In this document: positions 37,320-49,953 of the stretch, in pieces | Position numbering within the stretch: the first letter of the stretch is position 1 | Layout: each line of letters opens with the position of its first letter | From: Heliopora coerulea | Taxonomy: Eukaryota; Cnidaria; Anthozoa; Scleralcyonacea; Helioporidae | Length of the DNA stretch: 64,000 nt | NCBI GenBank assembly: GCA_030142905.1 | Contig: JASJOG010000475.1 | Span: 1 to 64,000 of the forward strand | Direction of reading: 5' to 3' | Notes under the pieces: model-generated | Told to the model about the DNA's origin: nothing | The model's input: the letters and a program-made list of their open reading frames with translations, nothing else | The model's database searches: none | Program-made: the position numbers and the translations under genes

Positions 37320-40300
37320 AGTGTGTGTGTGTGTGTGTTTGTGTGTAATATTTAAAAACCCTCTATCGGGACTTAAAGTACGAGGCTATAGCCCAGTGTT
37401 TTAGATCCGATACTGTGAGTTTTTTAGATGGCTTCTAAAATGGACCATTTTATACGCTAATTCGCGAAGAAAGTTTGAAAATTTACCTTTTGTAAGCCGA
37501 AAAAGATGAACTTCTTCACATATAAAGGCACATGTGTCTTTATTACACATAAAGACACGACATGGTTATGATTTTCTTTTGTATTTTTCTCATGAATTCT
37601 TAATGAATTTTATATGAAATATTTAAAAACCGAGCTGAAGTACTTTATCGGGATTTAAAACACGAGGCGATAGCCGAGTGTTTTAGACCCGATAAAGCAC
37701 GAACTGGGAGTTTTTTAAATGTCTTATGAAATTCACCTCTTAATACGCTAATTCGTGAAGAAAGTTTGGAAATTTATCTTTCGTAAGCCAAAAAAATTGA
37801 ACTATATATATTTATAAAATTCATTAAGAATTCATAAGTAAAATAAAAAAGAAAATCATATTCCGGTTTTCGTCGATTGGCCAGATCTCTCTTCTTGACA
37901 AGTAAAATGGTCTGGAGTAAAACAGCAGTAGACTGATCCTGCTTGCTAAGAATTAACCCCACCTAGTCGTTTTAACTGAATTCTAAAATTATTCTCAAAC
38001 CAAATAACAGCTTGAAAGAAAATATTGTAAAAGAAATTCTTCAGTACCCGACTTAATTTTCATTTTTGCATTGTAATTATGCCTTCAGTGTTTTTTAAAT
38101 TGTATTTGTAGACCATCAGACGCACGAATATAGTCTGCATGTATTTTTAAAGAGCACATTTTAGTATTAAATTCTTTTCTACTAAAGTCGGTTGCGGTTT
38201 ATTTATTTCCTGTTCCAGAACATAGCTTCAGAAAGCCTAGTGCTGTAACCAAGCCGTATTCCGATAAGCTTATTGAAGATGAGGAGTCCAGTGGACCTAA
38301 AATGAAAGGAATTGGTAAGATATATTTAAAAAGTCGGTAGAACTTCCAGTGTAAGTGAATGTAATGTGGTAATTATTTCAGTTCGATGAGTTTGATGACA
38401 TGCCAAGTCATTGATGGTCAAAAAGGATAATTTCCAACTACTTCTGGCTGTAGTTTTCTCTTTAACTTTAATTTAAATGCAGTTTTCAGAGATACAACCA
38501 GGTTTTCTGTAAGGGAAGTCAGTTCAATAATTTTTATGCTACCCGTGGATATATTTTTCTATTTTAGAGCCTTGAAAACGCACCAAAGATGCATTTCCTG
38601 TAAAAAATATTCAACAAAATAAAAACAAACAAAAAAAGAAAAACAACGAAAAAAATCCTCACAATTTCCTTGAAAAAGATGCTGTATGTTTTGAAATATA
38701 GGACTGTTTCACAAATGAGGGCAATTGCTTTCATTCTTTCCAGATTCCTCCCCATACAGTTTTCCATCGATAATTACGACATTCGTTGTAAAACTCGTTT
38801 AGTTATTTTGTGGTCTACCTAAACCATACTTTTTTAATTAAGTTATGTTGCCGTTCACCCAAGATAACCATGTCCTTTGTCTTGTTAATCTTGGTGAGTT
38901 GAGTTGAAACGATCTATATGAGTTCGTTTTTGCCCTTTGTATTTGCAACGTATCAGACAGAACTTAAATTTTTCTTGGAAAAGCCTATACATATCAAAAA
39001 TATGCAATAAAGAACAGCAGTCCAAGTCCAACTAAAGATGCTCCGACCTTCATTTAAATGCGCTTGTTCGGTCGGTTTTTGAAAGTCTTGATACCTAAAG
39101 TCATACACAATGATATGCAATACCTAAACGTATTTTATTTAACATGTTATTTGAGAAAAAGAATGGCACACTATCGTGACTTTTTTATAAAGATTTAGAA
39201 ACAATTTATGGTTTACCTCCAAACGTCTACGAATACGCTTGTATGATGTTAAACGAGCCCTTTCTGGGTGGAGATTGTGAAGTATTGGCGGAATACTTGG
39301 GGTACTCCGCTAAACAACGATCCAGATTCAAACAGTCAAAGAATCCTGGAGACGCAATTTTGTTTCATTGGACTACCCAAACCGGAAATGGCTTAGACAG
39401 ACTTATTGAAATACTGAATAGGATGAAAAGACATGACGTAAAGACATAAATGAAAGACATAAATACTCTTCTTCATTTCTATTTTTCCACTAATTATTCT
39501 ACCAAGTTTTCTTAAAATTATATTTGTGTGAGTATATGTATGTATGCATTCTGCGTATACTTTTAATAAAAAGAAGTCCAAGTCCAAGACCTTCATTTAA
39601 ATGCACATTTTCGGTCAGTTTTTCAAAATCTGGATACGTTTTCCGATGGATATACCGTAGTGAGTCGATGAATTCGCTATTCAGTGAAAAATGAACGGAT
39701 GGAACGTAGTAAAAGGACAGTGCTGTCGTTCCTTTGAATAACCAAACTTGTGAAGTGGACACATGTTGTTGGCTGAATAGGAGTTATCCTCTGGTGACAA
39801 GTTAACAAAACATTGAATAGCTTTCAATAAAAAATTGAAATTGTTTTACTATGTATATATAGCGTGATACAAACACGAGGAGAAGGTTGGGAGAATATGA
39901 ATTATACAGCCGCTTGAGAGTTCTCGCAACCTGTCCGAGTATTTGCATCAGGCTATATTAATAGAACAAAACAGTTTCTATTTCTTTAACAAGATGAGCA
40001 AAGAACTAAGCAATAATAATTTGGAATAACGAAGTTAATTTTCAATATCAAATGGCAAGTTCTTATAGATTCGTAAACCAATTAGAAGTTCTCATTCGCA
40101 CCGAGAACAAATTCTGGAGTTAAGCGGTGGCGTGATGTCATAACCCCAACATGACCGCTAAAAAAATTAGAAAGTACGGGAATGACAGCGTTCGCTTTCT
40201 CTTTATAATTTTTGCAATAATATTTCGTGACTCACTGTATCAAAAGCTTTTTACAAATCTAAAAACAGTCCAAGTGATATTTCACCTTTGTCGATTGCTT

Positions 40301-43300
40301 CCAATGTTCGTTGAGTAAAACCTACAATTGATATAGTGATGTTCTTCCTTTTACAAAATCCAAATTGAAATTCTAATAAGGAGTTATCCTCAAGATAGTT
40401 TATTAATTGCTTACAAACCATTTTTTCTAAAATTGTGGAAAAAGGAAGAAAGCACAGACACAGTCTTTGACTAGAAACTTCTGACTTATCTGCACTTTTT
40501 AATATGGGGATTACTTTAGGTACCTTCAAAATGTCTGGAACAATTCCCGTCTCAAGAGATAAGTTAAATATATGACATACTGGAATATATAAATGTTCTG
40601 CTGAAGTTTCAACAAACTTAACATCAGTTGGTATTTGAAGTTAAAATTGAATTTGAATTCATTGAACTTTGACTGCAATTATATTAGGAAGTAAAAATAA
40701 ATACACATGTAAATAAGATAATATGCAATAAGGAGAGACTCGGAACAAGCCCAACGTCCTAACAAGGTACGTTACTCTAAAAGTACACATTACATAAAAA
40801 AGAAAACTTATGGTAAAAATAAAGATAAAAGAAAAACTAAAACTAGTGTGAGTGTTTCAAAGCCTTCAAGTCTAGTATTTTGCTTGTTAGCTCTCCAGTT
40901 TCAAGGATACGTGCATGAATTACTTCATTCTCTGAAACAGATCTATCTGTCGCCCAATCAATCATCAAAGACATATAATTTGAATTCTGCAGAGCATTGG
41001 AATTACTGTGTCTAATTGTACTTGTCACTGTTGACAGCATTTCTACACATCTTCTATCATTCGCGTAAGGCGGTGTTATCGACAGGCCATTCTTTTATTG
41101 CAAAATCAATAAAGGTCTGACCTTTGTGAAGAGTAGCTCTTCTTTTCCAACGCGATACTCTCTGTTGAATTTCATCTTCAACTTCTGGGTGGCTTTCTCT
41201 TCATCCTTCTTTTCTATCGCAACAAACTGTTTTGCAATTTCAGAATCCTGAACGTGTTTTGTCTTCGACAGAGCCCAGTCGCAGCACTTTGCATGTTTCT
41301 GACTTTTTCCAAGGGCTCCAATATTTTCCTTCTTGAATTTTGTTGAGTTATTAACATATTCTGTGTTTCCGGCCAACTGACGGACCTGCACGTTGGCAGA
41401 AGTCACAATACATAACGTTCGCCTCACTGTTGTAGCAAAGCCATTCAAACTCCACTAACCATGACTGAAGAAACCACGCGTTTCTGTTTCTGTCGTGGAA
41501 TTTTTCTTACGCTTTTTTGCAACTAATTGCTTTTCATTGTCTTCTTTGCATTGTAAAATGTCTGTTCTAACGTAAAACTTGGTTATTACTCCAGCCGACG
41601 CCATTTGCGTACACAATCATACACGAAGTAGTCTTAACTTCTGTCTACGAAACCACTGATTTGTTACTTTGTGGGCTCATAAAAACACAGGATTGTTCCG
41701 AGAAATTGGAAAACATTGTGCTTCAATTTGAGAATTTGTGAGGAAAATTTTGTAAACCCAAATTTTATAGAGCGGACAAAGTAATATTTTATTGATAGAA
41801 ATAGGTTGACGTCAAAGTTGTCAAAAAAGATCAAGATCATATGGACAACACTCGCCAACTAGCAAGTGTTACTCGCACTGCCGTGCTCTGCATACCGTAA
41901 AATTCCAGTTATAAGCCCACGCGATTATAAACCCACCAGATTTTAGACCAATCTATTTGTAAACAAAAAATTTATTTCTGTTATAAGCCTCCCACTTATT
42001 GGCCCATGTATATGTAAATATCCAAAAGAAAAGGTATTCCTTATAAGTACTTCCGCTGAGAAACCCCAACCCCTTCTTTGTCTTGTTACCTTAACCATAG
42101 TTGCCTTTATAAAATTATTTTCACAGCACAAGTAGAATACGGAACAATGATTTTTTATTATCTCTTCAGATACCGTTAAAGAAACCATTCAATGTTTGAC
42201 CGTAGTTTTCAGTGTACAACAGTTTAAACGCCGACATGCAGAGCATCTGTTCTTACCATTACGTTATCAGCTCGTTTCGAAGCCCCCCTTATAAGCCCCC
42301 CCCCCTCGAAAATTAGCCCCGCCGGATATAAGCCCACCCGAAACCTCTTTCGAAATTGTATGAACCCTGGGCTTATTACCGGGATTTTACGCTATGGTTC
42401 TGAAAACGGAATCTGAGTTGCAACTGGATGTTGTATGGATGAGAAATATAAAAGTATTGTTACTTTGGTTTTGCTTTTTTATAATTAGTGGTTCTGAATA
42501 AAGATTATCAAAGAATAAGCGTGTCACTTCTCTACATCTAACCCTCGCTGTTTATAGAGAGTTTGCTTGACGTTGAGGCAACTAAATAGAATTAAGGTCG
42601 TAATTACAGAGCTGCACGAAGGCGATCTATTCTTTGAAATATACTGACCCCCAATCAACCTTGAGCGAGGTAAACATCGAAATGGCGATATTAATGACGT
42701 TCTTGTCGATTCACCGGCGCACTCAGCCCTAATGATGGCACCACACCTTTTTCGGATCAAATTCCAAAATTTCCAATTGAATTTTAGATATTTCAAGTGA
42801 AATTCAGAAATTTCGAAACGAATTTCAGATAATTTAAATCAAATTCCGAAATTTCCAATTGAATTTCAGATATTTCAAGTGAAATTCCGAAATTTCCAAA
42901 CGAATTTCAGATAACTCAAATCAAAATCAGAAATTTCCAAATGAATTTCAGATAAATATATTTCAAATTCAGAAATGTCAAAATGTATTTCAGATAATTC
43001 AAATCAATTTTAGATAGTTCCAAAATGCATTTCAGAATACTAATAAATTTCAGACAGTTTTGTTTTATTATACATATCAATTCACAAAATACATCGCACA
43101 ACAATATTAAAGAGGCAAGTAAAACAAAACAACAGAAGCATTAGGCTCCTACGTCCATGTCTTGTAAATTAAGCGCACGCTGGAAAAAGCCTTGTGCATG
43201 TTGATATGCATTTGCAATATCTCGTGCAGCGATTTGTCTCATAGCATTATCATATTAGTGCTTCGACGTAAGCCAGACGTTTATCACCTACTGCGAGAGG

Positions 43301-46300
43301 TTCAACTTGCGGAACTCGCATTTGCTGTCTTACAACGGCTTTCATCTTGCTCGAAATTGTCTCCATGGAATTCAGCATTGGCGAGTACGGTCCCAAACGA
43401 CAGATAATTAACCCCGGGGAGTCATTTACACATGCTTCAAACTTGGAGTGACAAGGTACATTGTCACAGACGAGAACTACGGAGTCAACTCTTACTCCAG
43501 CCGGAAGATTCTGTAGCATCTCCAAAACCCAAGTCTTCGCTATATCGGATTTAAAAGCTCCACGACGTTGTGTACTGTGAATCATCTGATATGCAGATAT
43601 TGCACACACAACATGAACACTTGGTCCCTTAGAAGTTGGTAGCGGCATAACTGCTCTGTCACCAGCACGTGCGCGACCATGAGACCTTCTACAGAAAAAA
43701 TTAATATTGGTTTCATCCATCCAAATTATCATTTTGCCTTCTCGCGTGTACTCCCTAATTCTTGCAACATACTGGCGACGAAGCTCCTTGTTGGCGTCAC
43801 TATTCATTGTTGTAGGAATAACATGTGCCTTTTTCAGGGTTATGAGTTTCCCATTCAGGTAGTTGTGGATAGTTGATTTACTAAAGTGAACTCCAAATGC
43901 TTGTTGTGTTCTCTCTGACAAGTGGTTTAAAGTTAAACCAGGGTCCCTTTCGATCATGGCCACGTCATCCATTTGATCATCCGTTAGCTTCTTCTGACGT
44001 CCACCTTTGGGTTTTGGATGTTCGGCATCAGCGGGAATCCAGGCATACGCAGTTTTGTATTTCAACCCTAACTGTTCGGGAAGCTTTCGCCAATTTCCAC
44101 CATTATTAGCTAACCTGACAATTCTTTCTCGGTCAGCAAGCGATATTCGAGAGTAAGGACCACGTTGCATGTTTCTCTGCACATCAACAAATTGTCAATT
44201 GTGATAAGGACATTTATTTAGAAATTATGTATATCATTTGGAAATGTCTGAAATTCACTTAGACAATCTGCATATCATATGGAAACGTCTGAAATCCCTT
44301 TGGACATTTCTGAATATCATTTGGAAATATCTGAAATCCATATGGAAGATCTGAATATCATTTGGGAATATTTGAAATCGTTTTGGAAATTTCTGGATTC
44401 AATTGAGAAAAGGTGTAGATTTAGGTATCGAAGCGTTGGGTTTGTTTTGGTTATTTCGCTTACTGAAATTTCCACCAAGCTTTCTCTGAGACAGCCATTA
44501 CACACAGTGCAGCTTCGCACGGTTCGCTTCTCTTCGGGTTTCAGAGGACTTATTCGTTTGGTCCATGAATTTCTGTTTCGTATATTTCATTTCAATTTTT
44601 TGGTTCTAAAATTTATTTAAAGCTAGTGAATGAAACCCGAGTAACTGACTATGGGCAAATTAAATATTTTTATTAAGGAGATTTTGAAATTTGTTATTGT
44701 TGAGGAGTAAGTAGATTAGTAAGTTTAGCGCACAAAATAGAAAGCACAGTTATTGAGTCTAATTATAAATGTTTGAGAAGTCCTTCTTACATTATCTTTT
44801 GTCATCTTATTCAGAGATACTCGACGAATTCATTCAAGGAACGATTAAAAATGAAAGTTCAGGTAAACATAGTTTTTTTATTAGACATGTCAGTTTATAA
44901 CCTGCTAATGCCGTATCCCAACCCGTAACATAACGGGTTGAGTTTGAGTTTATTAAGTTTACCACAAAATATTACAAAAGATAATAAATATTAATATTTA
45001 TACCGACATGTGGAGAGGAAGTCTAAAAAAAAAACCACATAAGGCTTATAAAACTGATTTAGACTTTCTCCAATGGAATTAAATGAAATTACAAATATAA
45101 AAAATAGGCACACAGTGTGTGCATGTGTCCACTTACTGAGTGGTTGATGACATAAATAATAATAAGATATACAGGTTTCAAAATGGATACAAATGAAGTG
45201 AATAAAAATAATTCTTTTGGTATGGTAACGGTTTAAGTAATTAAATGCCAGTGGCCTTTCGCGCAAATGACGTCTTGTAAGTGTGATCAGCGCAAACGCA
45301 ATGGCTCCGTTGATATACACACGTAACGAGAATCTGACACTTGTCCAAGTTGTGGAAACGAGAAAAAACACGAGTGTTTTCTAAGTGCTGTATCAATGTA
45401 GAGCGGTCTAGACTGCTCGGTTGCAGAGAAAGCTGACAATACCTATGCCTGCGAGGCTCATAAAAGAGTTGCTTGTTGCAGGGACTGAAAGATTAGACCC
45501 GGGCAAGATCAGTTAAATCTGACGAAGATGACGAATAAACCGACTCCACAAACGTCTTAACAGCGCAATATTCGCAGTGACCTAAGGTCTAGTCCATAAG
45601 TTGAAGTTCAGTCGCATTTAATGCGGCCAATTCTGTTTGACAGAAATGCGACGTCTGAAGTGATTTTATTGGACACGTTGAATTAAATTCGACGAGCACC
45701 GTCGCATAATTCGACGGGAATTCGATGTTGATTGAGACGTCGCATAAAACACAGTCGGATAAAATGCATAAATTAGTAAAATTAGTTTTCTTATCCAATG
45801 ACACGACGTTTGAAGCTTCGTGGACCCCACGAGTATCATTTTCAACATGGCATAGGAGCAGAACACTTGTCCAAGTTGTGGAAACGAAAAAAAAAACAAG
45901 AGTGTTTTCTTTGTGCTGTGCCAGTGAAGAGCCGTACAGACTGCTCTGTTGTTGAGAAAACTGACGATACTCGTGAATGGGAGGCTAATAAAAGAGAGTC
46001 GCCTCTTACAGGGACTGAAGTATTAGACCCAGGCAATATCTGTTAAAGCAGACGATGATGACGAATTAAATGACTCCTCAAACGTCTTAATAGCGCAATA
46101 TTCGGAATCATCTAAGCCGATTTTTTCTTCTTATTTTGAAAACTTTGGTCTGAATGACCTCTTTCTGCTTGGTGAAATAATCAACAACCGCGCTGTTTGG
46201 TGTCACATTTCAAGCTTCGAATTGAATGCGACACATTAAATTCTACTTCGGAGCTGAGACTTTTCACCTCAGTCGAGTCTTCGTAGTATTAAATGTGACG

Positions 46301-49300
46301 AATTAAATGCGACAGAACTTCGACGTCTGAACTAGGCCTAACACAGAACGTTCTCCTCTCTCTGACGTCAAACGTAGGACCATGCGCTCCCCTCGATATT
46401 CGCGACCTGTCCTTCACGTTCCGTTAATTCTTCACTCATACCCATAACTTATTTGGCTATCACGTAGTTGCCACAAACCCAGCCAGCCAACCACCCACCC
46501 ACCCACATCAAGACGCTTGCATAATGCCGTTTTGGCCTTCTATAGAATGGTCAGCGGACACAAAAACCTAAATTATGACGTACAAAAATATTCGTTTGTT
46601 TAATACCTTTAGTTTAGCCGTAAAAAATTTCAACGAAACAGAGTTAATAATTTAATCGGCAAGTGAATTAACGATCTTCGGTGCTTGATATCTTATATAT
46701 CAATATTATAATGCAACAGTGACTTCCACAACAGTCAGTATACTTTTCGAGTGCACTGACAAGTCTTGATATGAAAATTTCTGAACTGCTTTTAAAGCAA
46801 ATGAGTGAGAACTTCAGGTAATTTTTTAAGTCTAAGATTTCCGACACGAAATTGTCTCAACACAGCGACATCCCTTTCGACGTTATGAATGTTGTACAGT
46901 GACATGCAAGTGCAAGCTTGGAGGCTTACACATGAATAACTGTGATAAACAACATTCATAAAGTTGATACAGAATGGTCGGTTCTCCTTATTACGTCAGC
47001 TAAATGCAGGTACGAGAATACCTTACGACGTTTTCTTTTTCATGCAAGTATTTAATACAGAAAAGGAATGGAAGGACAGTTGATTACTTCAGATGATAGA
47101 CAAGCAATCGTCGAAAATAGCGTGAATAAATTGATTAAGAAAACTAAGGAAGACTATTTTAAAGAAAAGGCTTCTGAACACAAGACTAATTCAAGTAAAC
47201 TTTGCAACTTGATCAAGTGTTTGTCTAAGGATGGCAGTGAAAAGAAAAATGGAATATTGCAAATAGTTGAGAACAACGCAGTAATAACGGAAAATAAAAC
47301 TATTGCTGAGATTTTCAACTGTTACTTTATTGACCAGCCTAAGAAAATCCTTGTATCGTTTTGCAGGTACCAAAGTCCGTCTGATATTAGTTTTATACCA
47401 GATAGTAACTCTGAGATGTCGCCTGTTGTTCAAAAGGATGTATTAGAATTGTTGTTGCTATTCCATCACATAAGGCAACTGGTGATGAAGACGTTATTGT
47501 GAAGATCCTTAAAATTACTGCGCCTGCTATAGCGCCTTCTCTTACTAGGGTGTTAAATTTATGTTTGTCTACGAAACAGTTTCCGATTGTCTGGAAAACA
47601 GCAAAGGTTATACAGGTTTATAAAGGGAATGGAAGCAGAGATGACTAGAACAGCTACCAACCAATATCAGTTTCACCAATTCTGTCAAAACTGTTGGAGA
47701 AACACATCTGTCGAGCTGCATGTGCATTTCTCAGTAAAAATAAACTTCTCTATAGACTCCAGTCCAGGTTTAGAAAATTGCATTGAACTGAGACAGCCTT
47801 AATAAGATTTGTAGATCAGTTTTTACTTGATCTCGATAAAGACTGAGTAACTGGGATAGTTTTCGTGGATTATAAGAAAGCGTTTGACCTTGTAGATCAT
47901 CACCTGTTGATATCTAAGCTCAAGGCTCTTGGAATTGGTGAGGACTATCTTCCATTATTTACAAGCTACCTACGTGGTCGTAGATAATATGTAAACATAA
48001 ATGGATGTCATTCTAGGGCTGAAAGAGGAAATCTTGGGGTTCCGTAGGGTAGCATTTTGGGACCCGTATTGTTCCTCATTTTCATTAATGACTTCTTGTT
48101 GGGTGTAAAGTTAGACGGGAAGTTGTCCTTTGACGAGCATGTCGATTCTCTCTGTAACAAGCTTTCTCAACGCATCGCTGTTTTGCGAAAAATCAAGAGT
48201 TTTACTCACTGAGGTACTCACTGAGGTACTCACTGAGCATCATGGCTCGAGAGGGTGCTCAAGAAGGTAGTAAGAGGGCACTCACTGAGCATCATGGCGG
48301 CCGGTCATGCTCTCAAGGAGCTCGCTATTTTTCTAATTTTTGTCTTCATTCTGAAATCTTTAAATCTTCCTGACTCAGATGGTACAAGCCAAACCATTCT
48401 TAGAACCCAAGTAATTGCTCTTCATGCTGGTGAAATGACGTCTATCGCTAATTACGAAGTATTTGTCTCAAACTCCGCAAAGATCTCTGTTAAAGCTAAG
48501 ATGGCGGTGGTCCAAAGACCCAAGAAACTGAGAACTCTATATGTTTACTCGCCTGCAAAGATATCTCAGCAAACCCAGGTCCACCAACTACGCCTACGGG
48601 AAATGTGGACGTGTTTAAACTTCCCACCAAAGACCTTCGTTTTGGACAATGGAATGTAAACTATTTAACAAAGACCAAGTTTGAAGAGATCAAAATGTGC
48701 CTGCTAAGCCTGGATAATCGAAAAAGCCTTGACATCATGGTGATTATCGAAACGTTTTTCTCAAGTAAAATGCCAGAGAAACTATATATTATTCCTGGCT
48801 TTGATCTACTACGAAAGGATGGTCAAACCGGCAGAGGAGGAGGTATTGCAGTTTATATAAACACTGAGCTCAACATCAAGCGTCGTACTGACCTAGAAGA
48901 GCCAGATTTAGAAGTCCTTTGGCTAGAAGTATGCCCCTTCAAATCCAAAAGACTACTTCTTGTGGCGGATGTTTATCGTCCCCCAAGCGTCAAAGCTGTT
49001 TACGACCATAAACTGGCCGAAAATATGGAGCGTGCTTATCTATTGAATATGGAGACAATCCTGACGGGAGACTTCAAATTGGATTATTTTCAGAAAGACT
49101 TAAATAAACATTGCTTGGTCAAGGAACTGAAAGACTCTAAATTTATCCAACTTGTGTCCTTTACTACGCGTCCTATCAGTAATTCTTGTCTGGATCACAT
49201 ATGGAGCAACAAACCAGAACGGATTGTAAACATCAAATGTCCTGAAATCTGCATTTCGGACCATCTTCCAGTTCTGGCTGTTCGTCTGTACAAGCATTGT

Positions 49301-49911
49301 TCTTCAGACAATACAAAGGATCATAAATATATCATCTACCGAAATCTCAAATCATTAGACCATGCAAAGTTTTTAAAGGAACATGAAGAGACCCCATGGG
49401 ACACCGCTTTCCTCTTTGATGAAATTGATGATATTGTAAATACAGGGTATTGTCTCCTCAATGAAACAAACGCAAACGCGCCACTGAAACAGAAGCGTGT
49501 CAGGGACTAAACAAAGCCTAAATGGTTATCACCTGAGATCTTAAGGTTGATGAAACTACGAGACCGTTTACTTAAAAGAGCCAAACGCTCCGACTCCCAG
49601 GATGATTGGTTAGCCCTGAAGCGTGCGAAAAATAAAGTCACAGAAGCTATTAGAAGAGCCAAGAAGAATTTCTTCTACGAATCTTTCAGAGAAAACCGCG
49701 GTGACTCTAAGAAGATATGGTCTGCGCTTAAGGATCTAACTGGCCAGAAAAATCATGGGGGTGTGTCCTATTTGGAGGAGAACGGGTCTATCCAAATACG
49801 CGATGAAACTGCAATGCTTGAGATATTCAATAAACATTTCACGAGTTTAGCGGAGAGACTCGTTGACAGCACTGTAGGCTAGTTTGATCCAATCTTTTAT
49901 ATCTATATAAA

Positions 49912-49953
<42 letters not shown>

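Noticed and set aside
43250..44182. Bacterial contamination suggested by an IS630-type transposase
   Set aside because: The element has inverted ends in continuous AT-rich animal sequence with SINEs and LINEs around it. IS630/Tc1-like genes are normal in animal genomes.
46738..46820. Extra exon (TSLDMKISELLLKQMSENF)
   Set aside because: It has acceptor- and donor-like ends, but it would enter in phase 1 and leave in phase 2, breaking the otherwise constant phase-1 chain. No domain.
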